Below, piece after piece: positions 18,171 through 25,897 of a DNA stretch of 51,788 nt (positions are counted from its first letter, which is position 1; each line of letters starts with the position of its first letter). The position numbers were made by a program, and so were the translations under genes. The stretch is from Bacillota bacterium (lineage in GTDB: Bacteria > Bacillota > Bacilli > Alicyclobacillales > SLC66). The DNA is taken from assembly GCA_021846285.1 (NCBI GenBank), contig JAJZCB010000014.1, positions 1-51,788 of the forward strand, given 5' to 3'. The notes below the pieces were generated by a model. It did not search any database. It saw only the letters and a list, made by a program, of their open reading frames with translations, and was not told where the DNA came from.

Positions 18171-18836
18171 TCACAAACAAAACTGAAGTGTTTTCAACCA
18201 TTCCTGCGCAATGATCTGGTTGCCAATGGCATTCATGTGCACGCCGTCCACGGTGATGGCATACGGTTGCCGATACGCACGGCGAACCGACCGAAGATGG
18301 CTGAGAATTCTTTCGTGGGCATCCACAATCCGCACGTTGTGGCGATTCGCCACTTCCTGAACCGCTTGCGCGTATTGTCCGAGACGCGCATTTTCGGAAC
18401 TGTCAGCGTCCTCGTTATGCACAGTCGGTGTCATAAACACCAAGTGCTCCACATGATGGAAGCGGCATGTCCGGATGACGTCTTCCAGACCCACAGGAAA
18501 AGCAAGCTGCGTCGAAACTTCCCTGTCATACGCGTCGTTGACTCCTATCATCAGACTGACCCATGTGGGAGTCACCGCCGCCAGATTCGCCTCCAATCGG
18601 CTCAAAACATCTGCAATCCGCGAACCACCGACAGCGCGATTAAAAAATGCGATGCGCGCTTCCGGGTAGGATGCCAGCAGCATTCTCTCCACCACGTCCA
18701 CCCAAGACGCCGTGTATCCGACATGGCGGAGATGAGCCTCGCCCTCCTCCAGCAGGGAACGGCGCGTGAGGCTGTCTCCTTCAAATAGGATCCGGTCCCC
18801 ATTTTTCAGCAAACAGGCTGCACCGGTGTGCTCCAT
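18171..18836 (-). CDS. SGNH/GDSL-family esterase
   Basis: A 221-residue SGNH hydrolase. Block I is ILFEGDSLTRR with nucleophile Ser22, Gly is in the RAVGGSRI block II, Asn100 is in MIGVNDAYD, and Asp197/His200 are in VDGVHMN. This catalytic arrangement is typical of deacetylases acting on sugar acetyl groups. ATG at 18836 follows GAGGGGGA; an upstream in-frame extension exists but would overlap the preceding GH2 gene, whose stop lies 13 bases before this start. No signal peptide, so it likely removes acetyl groups from imported oligosaccharides in the cytoplasm. Substrate is inferred from context. Confidence 0.87.
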   Translation of the reverse strand: MEHTGAACLLKNGDRILFEGDSLTRRSLLEEGEAHLRHVGYTASWVDVVERMLLASYPEARIAFFNRAVGGSRIADVLSRLEANLAAVTPTWVSLMIGVNDAYDREVSTQLAFPVGLEDVIRTCRFHHVEHLVFMTPTVHNEDADSSENARLGQYAQAVQEVANRHNVRIVDAHERILSHLRSVRRAYRQPYAITVDGVHMNAIGNQIIAQEWLKTLQFCL

Positions 18837-18849
18837 ACCGCATCCCCCT

Positions 18850-21147
18850 CTAATGACCGACTGACTCTGCGTCAAAATCGCCTTCCAGCGACGCAATCCG
18901 CTTCAACCAGAGTTTGTATTGGCTCAATGAAAATGGCGGCTGACCCAGCAGATAGTGATTTCCATGCTTTTCATCGCCGATGGTCCATTCCAACAGAATC
19001 AGTTTTTTATCCGACCTCGAGATGGGGATCCGAACCAGAGACGCATTTTCATTCGCCTCCACCTGAAACGCGCCCTCCGCCAGCAATCGATCACCGTCCG
19101 CATCCACAATTCGATAGTCTCCACGGCTTGCTTGGTTCGAATCGTTCCCGGCCATCACCTCAACCGCCCAATTTTCGGGCTCGCGAACCATCAGACACAC
19201 CGACTCCTGCGAACGACGAATATAGTGGTACGCTAGTTTCTTCCCGAAAAAGTAGTCCACGATCGCGTCTGAAAACTGCGGCCACCCGTCCATCAAATTC
19301 CACCAGATGATTCCGGTTCGTCTCCATTTTTTCAGTCGCGTCATTTCGATGAACGTCTTTTTCGCTTCCGCCTGGGAAATCTGCGACGCCAACACAAAGT
19401 CTTCCATGGAATCTGGAATGAATCCGAACAATTCCCTGATTTGATTGGCCATCAACTCGACACGGTACGGATTGTCCGCCATGTCGGTCGAATGCAGGAT
19501 CCACTGACGATTGTCCTGCCACGGCCATACATGGGGCTCGTCGATGAACTTCCGAATCGAACTGACATTGGGACAGCCATGATATCCGATCTCGCTGACG
19601 AAGTGTGCCTTATGGTCTGTGTAGTATGGACTCTTGTAATAGTCGCGCGGTCCCCAAATGTGATCCTCCGGCGGAGACGAGGCGGCCTTTTCCAATATGT
19701 ACGTAGGCGACAGGTAGGGAGAGCTGGGTAAATATGGCCTGAACGGATCACACTTAGCAATCACTTGTGGCAAAACTTCACGGGTGATGCGGTTCTTATC
19801 CGGATCGACATACAGATAGTCGCACTCATTGTCGCCGCACCAAAGGACTATCGAGGCGTGCCGCCGTAACTTTCTGACAACCGATATCCCCTCTTGTCTC
19901 ACTTTCTCCAGAAACCGCTCGTCCTGCGGATACGGCGCACAAGCCATGGAGAAGTCTTGCCACACCATTAACCCGTTGCGATCGCACAGATCGAAAAAGC
20001 TATGGTCTTCATACACGTTGCCACCCCAGCAACGGACGATATTGCAATTCAATTCAACCGCCATCGCCAAAATCGACGGAATTCGCTCCGCGTCGCGACT
20101 ATGGAAGACATCAGCGGGAACCCAATTCGTTCCCTTGCAGAGAATGGGCGTGTTGTTGATCTTCAAAAGAAACTGACCATCCCTGTCTCCAGCCACGTCC
20201 GATCGCACCAACTCAACCTCACGAATGCCAAACTGAAGATTCCGACTGGCCTCAATGTTCCCGTTGACGAGAAATTCCAGAGTGGCTTCATACAGGTGCG
20301 CCTCACCGTATCCGCGTGGCCACCACAGTTCCGGATTGGGCACGTGAAACCCGTTTGACAAGGCTCCTGACGAGAATCGCACGGCACTCAGAAATTCAAA
20401 CTGCGAATTCTTGCATGCGCCGCTGAGACGAAGCGAGAGGTTTTCCATCAGGGCCGCAGGCGGCATCCCAAGTTGAAAAAACAGAGCTAGCCTGGCTTGC
20501 TTGTCGTCCGCGGCAATCGTCTGCACATAAGCATCGAGAATCTCATACGGGCCGTGGAACACGAGTTCCACCGACCGCCAGATGCCTGCAGACAAGGCGC
20601 GCGGCATGATGTCCCAGCCATAACTGTGGGCTGCCTTGCGAATCCACAGCCGATCCCAATCAATATGCCAAGACACATAGCCGGGATCGTACTCCTCCTC
20701 AAGCGCCGCCATCAACGGCGACCGAAGGCGGACATGGAGGCGATTGATCTTGCCCTTCATTAGATGCTCGGTCACGTTGAACCGATGTTCCACCAGCATG
20801 TTCTCGCTCGCGCCGAGCAGGACGCCGTTCAGCCAATAGGTGGCCAAACAGTCCACGCCGTGAAACACCATTTCCACTTTTCCCGGGTGAAATGCATCGG
20901 CGACCAAGAACTCTTTTTCGTACCACCACTCGTTTAACTCCAGATCACGCAGTTGGCGTACTCCGTCGCCAATCAAGGGATCTCCCAGTTTTCCCGCGGA
21001 TACCAGGTCCAGTTCCACATTCCCGGGTACTGTCGCTGGAACCGACTCCATACCGCTCTGCGCAAGATCGCTCGGACGTCCAACCGAACTCCTGTCCTGA
21101 CGCCAATAGTACAATTTCCATTCTCCGTTTAGACTCTCAACCCGCAC
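18850..21147 (-). CDS. GH2 beta-mannosidase-like enzyme
   Basis: A 765-residue GH2 enzyme with the beta-mannosidase layout: sugar-binding domain from residue 1 (SLNGEWKLYYW, YWLNGVLLGASENML), Ig-like domain, then TIM barrel. The acid/base is Glu441 in LWCGDNECD and the nucleophile Glu519 in VSEIGYHG. It lacks the long C-terminal extension of some members. The start is GTG at 21147 behind a weak GGGGGTGGGA. No signal peptide. It lies 62 bases after the permease gene and 13 bases before the SGNH esterase. It differs clearly from the second GH2 at 25898-28381 (nucleophile block SEIGYHG versus SEFGFQS), so the pair may have different linkage or acceptor preference. GH2 also holds glucosaminidases and galactosidases, so mannosidase is the best but not the only reading. 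Confidence 0.85.
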   Translation of the reverse strand: MRVESLNGEWKLYYWRQDRSSVGRPSDLAQSGMESVPATVPGNVELDLVSAGKLGDPLIGDGVRQLRDLELNEWWYEKEFLVADAFHPGKVEMVFHGVDCLATYWLNGVLLGASENMLVEHRFNVTEHLMKGKINRLHVRLRSPLMAALEEEYDPGYVSWHIDWDRLWIRKAAHSYGWDIMPRALSAGIWRSVELVFHGPYEILDAYVQTIAADDKQARLALFFQLGMPPAALMENLSLRLSGACKNSQFEFLSAVRFSSGALSNGFHVPNPELWWPRGYGEAHLYEATLEFLVNGNIEASRNLQFGIREVELVRSDVAGDRDGQFLLKINNTPILCKGTNWVPADVFHSRDAERIPSILAMAVELNCNIVRCWGGNVYEDHSFFDLCDRNGLMVWQDFSMACAPYPQDERFLEKVRQEGISVVRKLRRHASIVLWCGDNECDYLYVDPDKNRITREVLPQVIAKCDPFRPYLPSSPYLSPTYILEKAASSPPEDHIWGPRDYYKSPYYTDHKAHFVSEIGYHGCPNVSSIRKFIDEPHVWPWQDNRQWILHSTDMADNPYRVELMANQIRELFGFIPDSMEDFVLASQISQAEAKKTFIEMTRLKKWRRTGIIWWNLMDGWPQFSDAIVDYFFGKKLAYHYIRRSQESVCLMVREPENWAVEVMAGNDSNQASRGDYRIVDADGDRLLAEGAFQVEANENASLVRIPISRSDKKLILLEWTIGDEKHGNHYLLGQPPFSLSQYKLWLKRIASLEGDFDAESVGH

Positions 21148-21209
21148 AAGATCCCACCCCCAGTGTCAGCGCGTTCACATAAAAACTCCATGCCTTCTAC
21201 TCTGTCACG

Positions 21210-22040
21210 CTAAAATTTCATGGCTCCAGCCGTGATGCCTTGCATGAACATGCGCATGGTCAACAGGAACATGATAAGAATGGGAATGGAAGCGATGGTA
21301 TAACCGGCAAACATGGGACCATACGAGGTATTGGCGAGAAACTCCCCTTGAAACTGAACCAGCCCGACGGTAAGGGTCATCTTGTTCGGGGAAGTCAGGA
21401 CTAGAAGCGGCAGAATGTAATCGCTCCAAATTCCCATGACATTCATGATAGCCAATGTACCGATGGTCGCCTTGGTCAGCGGCAATGCAATATATAGAAA
21501 TGCCTTGAACTCCGAACAACCATCCATCCGCGCTGATTCAAACAACTCTTCGGGCAGATTGGCCATCATCTGGCGAAGCACGAAAATGGTGAACGCCTGC
21601 CCTCCCGCCGCGTAAACCAAGACCAATCCGAACCGGTGGTTCAACAGACCGAATTTCTCGATTTCCAGAAACAACGGAATCAGCGTCAGAGCGCCAGGAA
21701 TCATCATCAACGCAATCATGGCCATGTACAAAAATCCTTTGCCACGAAAGCGCAAGCGAGCAAAGGCATAGGCGGTGACGGAAGTGGTCACCACAATGAT
21801 CACCACGCTGAGCACCGTAATGACCGCTGAATTGATCACATATGGTTCGACTGCCGCCCAAGCCGCCGCATAGTTGCCCCAATCAAACGGGAATGAGATC
21901 CCCAGGGAATTTGAAAAAAACTGTGGATTCGACTTGAGAGAGGTAGCAAGCATATAGTAAAACGGAAACAAGGACAGGGCGACCAACACGATTAAAACCA
22001 CATGACTTGCCAGGTCGCGTTTGATTATTTTCCACGTCAA
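21210..22040 (-). CDS. Sugar ABC transporter permease (MalG/AraQ type)
   Basis: A 276-residue inner-membrane permease of the carbohydrate uptake-1 family with six predicted membrane segments. The EAA loop that contacts the ATPase is visible as ESARMDGCSEFKAFLYIALP, and the C-terminus ends GITAGAMKF as is usual for MalG-type partners. The start is a TTG at 22040 with a weak GGGTGAG ahead of it. It follows the other permease by 19 bases. No ATPase gene is present in the locus, so a shared MsmX-type ATPase encoded elsewhere is expected. Confidence 0.92.
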   Translation of the reverse strand: MTWKIIKRDLASHVVLIVLVALSLFPFYYMLATSLKSNPQFFSNSLGISFPFDWGNYAAAWAAVEPYVINSAVITVLSVVIIVVTTSVTAYAFARLRFRGKGFLYMAMIALMMIPGALTLIPLFLEIEKFGLLNHRFGLVLVYAAGGQAFTIFVLRQMMANLPEELFESARMDGCSEFKAFLYIALPLTKATIGTLAIMNVMGIWSDYILPLLVLTSPNKMTLTVGLVQFQGEFLANTSYGPMFAGYTIASIPILIMFLLTMRMFMQGITAGAMKF

Positions 22041-22059
22041 TCAGCTCACCCCCATCCTG

Positions 22060-22980
22060 TCAGTTGACAAACTCCTCGCTTGGGCGTATGAACTTGTTCT
22101 GGACCCATGTCAATACCAGGACCATTACAAAAATAATCATCGCAATGGCTAGTCCCAGCGACATTTGGTTATTCTGAAACGCATCGAAGTACATCATCAA
22201 CGCCGGCATATACGTTGCATACCCGGGACCGCCGTTCGTCAATACGAGCGGCCCCATCACGTTTTGCAACAGTCCAATGACAGTCAGAATCATCAGGAGC
22301 TTGGTCTGTCCCAAAAGCAGCGGAAACTCGATTTTGAAAAAGCGCGACAGCGCGGAACAGCCGTCAAGAGTGGCGGCTTCAAACACCGACTCGGATACAT
22401 GCTGCAAGCCTGCGTAAAAAATCAGTAGATTGAAAGGAACGACAAATGGCAAACCCACCAACATCAGGGCTACCAAAGCAAGGTTGGGATCTCCCAACCA
22501 ATCGGGTGTAAGCGATGTGAAACCGAAGTGGTGTATCAGTGAATTGATGACCCCCAGGTTGGGATCGTAGAGAAAGCTCCAAATCATCAAGAGTACGACG
22601 CCGGGCACCACCATCGGTACGACAAACAGCACACGGTAGACATATTGCGCCCGAAGGCTGCGCAAGTGAAAGATGAGCGAAGCGGTGACCAACGGTACCG
22701 CGAGGTCCACGAACAGTTTGAAAAGCCCCCACAACAAGAGGTGCCACATCGACAGCCAGAAGATCGGATCCGACAAGACCTGCTGATAGTTTGTCAGACC
22801 TGAATACTGCGGCGGGTTGAAACCATCCCACGTGGTAAATGAATACACGATCGCGACAATCACCGGAAAATATGAGAAAGTGAGCATCAAGATAAATGAT
22901 GGCGCAATCAGTCCATAAGCGACTGGGGAATGGCGGGAAAGTTTTCTGGTTTTCCGGCTCTGCAACATCCGTTCCATCAT
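22060..22980 (-). CDS. Sugar ABC transporter permease (MalF/UgpA type)
   Basis: A 306-residue permease with an N-terminal basic stretch, PVAYGLIAPSFILML as first membrane helix, and the EAA-type loop EAATLDGCSALSRFFKIEFPLL. LTNGGPGYAT is typical of MalF-like subunits. It pairs with the next gene to form the membrane channel for the binding protein encoded upstream. ATG at 22980 is preferred because GGAGGG lies about ten bases upstream; another ATG directly follows, and one at 22998 overlaps the ribosome site. Confidence 0.9.
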   Translation of the reverse strand: MMERMLQSRKTRKLSRHSPVAYGLIAPSFILMLTFSYFPVIVAIVYSFTTWDGFNPPQYSGLTNYQQVLSDPIFWLSMWHLLLWGLFKLFVDLAVPLVTASLIFHLRSLRAQYVYRVLFVVPMVVPGVVLLMIWSFLYDPNLGVINSLIHHFGFTSLTPDWLGDPNLALVALMLVGLPFVVPFNLLIFYAGLQHVSESVFEAATLDGCSALSRFFKIEFPLLLGQTKLLMILTVIGLLQNVMGPLVLTNGGPGYATYMPALMMYFDAFQNNQMSLGLAIAMIIFVMVLVLTWVQNKFIRPSEEFVN

Positions 22981-23170
22981 GCCTTGTATTCCCTCCATCC
23001 TCGTACGAGCCGTGCAACTCCATGGCCTTGGGATACTATAAAAGCAAAGCCGCAGTCAACCGGCGCCTCGGCGCCAACGCTTCGAAACCCCGGACGACTG
23101 CGGCGTCTCCATCCGATTACACTCGAGATAACGAACGGCGCCAAGAGATAACGCCGTACAATCTGATTTT
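22981..23170 (-). terminator. Intercistronic hairpin between binding protein and permeases (partial terminator or stabiliser)
   Basis: On the minus strand, a 9-bp stem (GACTGCGGC/GCCGCAGTC; arms at 23096-23104 and 23049-23057) encloses a second perfect GGCGCC hairpin and is followed by TTTGCTTTT. A smaller stem (ACGGCG/CGCCGT, 23135-23157) and a 20-base-spaced direct repeat of GAGATAACG (23125 and 23145) lie just after the binding-protein stop. This fits a leaky terminator or 3'-end protector that keeps binding-protein mRNA in excess over permease mRNA, a known pattern for such operons. Termination strength is inferred. Confidence 0.5.
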
Positions 23171-24673
23171 TTATCGAATTCCCCACTGGGACAGGTTCCA
23201 GTGATTCTGAGAAATCAACTGGTCGGCCGCCGCTACCATTTGCTGCTCACACGTGGCTTCAAAACTAGCCAGCGACATCTGTCCTCCAATCCAACTTTGA
23301 TACGCGCGGTAGATGGCGTCTTCTTCATTCTGAGTAAGATCCATACCGCCGTCTATAAAGTTGGTCGAGGCCTGTGTCTGCCGATACAAATCCTTCATAT
23401 CCGGAAGTGGCGTGGCGCCAATCACAGTCGGCACAAAGCCGGCAGATTCGTTGACAATGAAAGAATCATGTGCTGGCGTAGATAAGAACTGCAGCCAATT
23501 GATCACCGCCTTCATCTTGGCCGGCGTCATGGAGGAATCGGCCCTGGGTGTCGAAACGGAGTAATTGAAACCACCGCCGAAGGGACCGCCAAGTCCCGGA
23601 TAGAAGGTGTTGGTCGCATACTTGCTGGTCTGTTTGGTTAACAAAGGAATCTTGAAGGTGCCCCACTGAAATGACGGATTCTGCTGGATGATGGTGGGCG
23701 CTGAATAGCTCCCGTCGAGCCAAATTCCGACATTCCCCGTCAGGAACGCCTGAAACGGCGCGACACCATTGTTGTCGTTGGCCTCCACATTTGGTTGCCA
23801 ATACTTGGCGAGTGTTTGGATGATGGGCCACATCGCCTTCCATCGGGGATTCGGCGTGCCGATGACGCCCTTCTTAATGGCGATCACATAGTCCTCTTGG
23901 CTGATCTGAGCCTGTTTGGTATACCGCAATTGGTTGAATTGACTGGCGAAGAAGTTCGAGTAAAAAATGCGCGGCAACCAGCCCAGGTTCCTCATTTCGC
24001 CGTTATAACCGCCAGCCACGTCCCATTCCATCGGTACGTCGCCAATCGCTTTGATCTTGGCCAAGTCGGTCATCATTTGTGACCACGTCTTCGGCGTCGC
24101 TGTAATGCCCGCTTTCTTGAAAACATCCTTGTTGTAGTACATGGCAACACCGACATAGTCCCCGTTGACGACATATTGTCCGCCATCCGGGGATACATAC
24201 TGCGCCGTAATATTCGGTTGAAACTCTGTGGACCATTTCTTCCCGCCCAAGTACGGATCTGGTTGCTGCAGATACGGCTTGAGGTTGGTGAATATTCCCG
24301 ACGGATATGACGACAGTGACAAGACGTTTTGCGGGGTAATATCCGGTGCTTGTCCCCCGTCCGCTTTGGCAAGCAACCAGGGTGTAATGGATTGTCCGGA
24401 AGGTGACGTCACGAATTGAATCGTGATCCCCGGATGCAGTTTTTCAAATTCCTTCGCCAGCACTTTTGTGGCCACGTATTGAATCCCGAAACCTTGCTGC
24501 CCTTTCGGCGGCGGCGGCGAAGGAGTGTACGCCCCTGCGTCCATGGTAATAACACCCTTAAACGTCAAATTGCCGCTTCCGGCACTGGCCGCGCTTACAT
24601 TCGCCGCCGGCAATACGGTCACAACAGTCGCGAGCGACGCAACTGCCGCCAGCCCCTTCCTCCATTTCGTCAT
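23171..24673 (-). CDS. Extracellular sugar-binding protein of ABC importer (MalE-like)
   Basis: A 500-residue family-1 solute-binding protein. ATG at 24673 has AGAGGAGG at nine bases. The signal peptide (MTKWRKGLAAVASLATVV, continuing to about NVSAASAG) has no lipobox cysteine, which is unusual for a Gram-positive binding protein. Mature features include FEKLHPGITIQFVTSPSG, YNKDVFKKAGITATPKTW and QAFLTGNVGIWLDGSY, all typical of oligosaccharide binders. It is the first gene of the minus-strand operon, divergent from the AraC regulator, and is followed by a hairpin and two permeases. The ligand is probably an oligosaccharide from the GH5 target glycan (inference). Confidence 0.92.
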   Translation of the reverse strand: MTKWRKGLAAVASLATVVTVLPAANVSAASAGSGNLTFKGVITMDAGAYTPSPPPPKGQQGFGIQYVATKVLAKEFEKLHPGITIQFVTSPSGQSITPWLLAKADGGQAPDITPQNVLSLSSYPSGIFTNLKPYLQQPDPYLGGKKWSTEFQPNITAQYVSPDGGQYVVNGDYVGVAMYYNKDVFKKAGITATPKTWSQMMTDLAKIKAIGDVPMEWDVAGGYNGEMRNLGWLPRIFYSNFFASQFNQLRYTKQAQISQEDYVIAIKKGVIGTPNPRWKAMWPIIQTLAKYWQPNVEANDNNGVAPFQAFLTGNVGIWLDGSYSAPTIIQQNPSFQWGTFKIPLLTKQTSKYATNTFYPGLGGPFGGGFNYSVSTPRADSSMTPAKMKAVINWLQFLSTPAHDSFIVNESAGFVPTVIGATPLPDMKDLYRQTQASTNFIDGGMDLTQNEEDAIYRAYQSWIGGQMSLASFEATCEQQMVAAADQLISQNHWNLSQWGIR

Positions 24674-24787
24674 TGCCATCATCCTCCTCTGTTTTGACTG
24701 CTTCCCACCACGCATTTCCCCGACGACAGCTTTTCAACAGTTCGGCACCTTCATGATCAGGCTCCCCCTCTTTCTATGAAACGACTC

Positions 24788-24808
24788 TACAACCGCTTTC
24801 ATATTATG
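24788..24808 (-). promoter_or_regulatory. Probable glycan-operon promoter -10 with overlapping cre-like site
   Basis: On the minus strand CATAAT (24808-24803) is a good -10, but no good -35 is present 16-18 bases upstream, as expected for an activator-dependent promoter. Directly downstream, at the expected transcription start, lies ATGAAAGCGGTTGTA (24802-24788). This matches the CcpA cre consensus except at one strongly conserved C in the right half. Activation by the divergent AraC protein and CcpA repression are inferences. Confidence 0.4.
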
Positions 24809-24813
24809 AATAG

Positions 24814-24848
24814 CATCTATTGACATCTGTGTACATGCACAGTATTGT
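24814..24848 (+). promoter_or_regulatory. Promoter of the araC-like gene with 10-bp repeats
   Basis: TTGACA (24820-24825), a 17-base spacer and TATTGT (24843-24848) form a near-consensus sigma-A promoter pointing to the regulator. Three 10-base units each beginning CAT (CATCTATTGA, CATCTGTGTA, CATGCACAGT; starts 24814, 24824, 24834) run through it with one-helical-turn spacing, plus an imperfect palindrome around 24828-24841. They are candidate operators for the AraC-type protein, which would both autoregulate and act on the divergent operon. Confidence 0.55.
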
Positions 24849-24904
24849 GTTTAGCAACCGAGATTTTCTTATTCCATTGACGACGATATTGGGAGGGCGC
24901 GGTC

Positions 24905-25843
24905 GTGGACCTCACGTTTTATTCGATGAATCGATTGTCGACCATCGACGTTAAATGGGCAGATTTGCACTCCGCTAACAACGAATTTCTCAATGTTGTT
25001 CATTCTAATCCCTTCTATGAGATTCTGGCGGTGACACAGGGACCCGTATTCATTCAGGTTCAAGACGAGAAATTGTCACTTCAGGCCGGCGAAGTGTTGC
25101 TATTGTCGCCGTGGGAAGAGCACATGGGGTGGAAACCCGTAGATGAATCGGCAGGATTTTTTTGGGTTCAATTTGCTTTACAACCCAGCCTTGGAAGACC
25201 TCTCACCATTCAAGAATTCACCACAGAAATGAATATGATCCATGCCGACCAATCAGATTTACGAACTGAAGGGTTACACTCTACCGAAACAATCTTGATT
25301 CCGAGATGGGGAAAGTTGACTCATCGATATCGGGTGCTTTCCGTATTCGAAGAAATTCGACATCAACTTTTGCATCCGACGGGTTACTACCGACTTCGGA
25401 CCTCATTGATGTTGGGGCAAATTCTTGAAATGATTGCTTCTGACCTCCTCAACCATTTGGAATTGCAGCGCTCCTTCCCCAAGTCTTTTTTAATATATCG
25501 TCGCGTGGTCAACTTTTTGGATGAAAATTACAAGAGGGACCTATCTCCCGAAGTTATAGAGCAACACCTGCAACGAAAATATGGATATTTATGTAACGTA
25601 TTTAAAAGATACTCAGGCATAACCATGTATTCTTATATTCTGCGATTGCGGGTTCAGTTGGCCAGCCACCTGCTGGCCACAACCAACGCCAGCATCCATG
25701 ATATTGCCTGCATGACCGGATATGACGACCCGTTATATTTTAGCCGTTGCTTTAAGAAAATGATGTCCGCGAGTCCGTCGGAATACCGAACACAGCAGCA
25801 GATCTCTAAAGTTAACAGCTCCCCGCCGTCTTTTCAGAAATGA
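24905..25843 (+). CDS. AraC-family transcriptional regulator
   Basis: A 312-residue regulator. Residues about 20-170 form a cupin-like sugar-sensing domain (YEILAVTQGPVFIQVQ, LQAGEVLLLSPWEEHMGW). Residues about 205-300 are the double helix-turn-helix of AraC proteins, with LSPEVIEQHLQRKYGYLCNV and the conserved DIACMTGYDDPLYFSRCFKK followed by SPSEYR. The start is GTG at 24905 with GGAGG eight bases upstream. It is divergent from the glycan transport operon and 54 bases before a GH2 gene on its own strand, which makes it the probable pathway activator responding to an imported sugar (inference from context). Confidence 0.92.
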   Translation: MDLTFYSMNRLSTIDVKWADLHSANNEFLNVVHSNPFYEILAVTQGPVFIQVQDEKLSLQAGEVLLLSPWEEHMGWKPVDESAGFFWVQFALQPSLGRPLTIQEFTTEMNMIHADQSDLRTEGLHSTETILIPRWGKLTHRYRVLSVFEEIRHQLLHPTGYYRLRTSLMLGQILEMIASDLLNHLELQRSFPKSFLIYRRVVNFLDENYKRDLSPEVIEQHLQRKYGYLCNVFKRYSGITMYSYILRLRVQLASHLLATTNASIHDIACMTGYDDPLYFSRCFKKMMSASPSEYRTQQQISKVNSSPPSFQK

Positions 25844-25897
25844 ACTGCTGAAACAAATCTACTGAGCGGATCGAGTACGCAGTGAGGAGATAGGACA

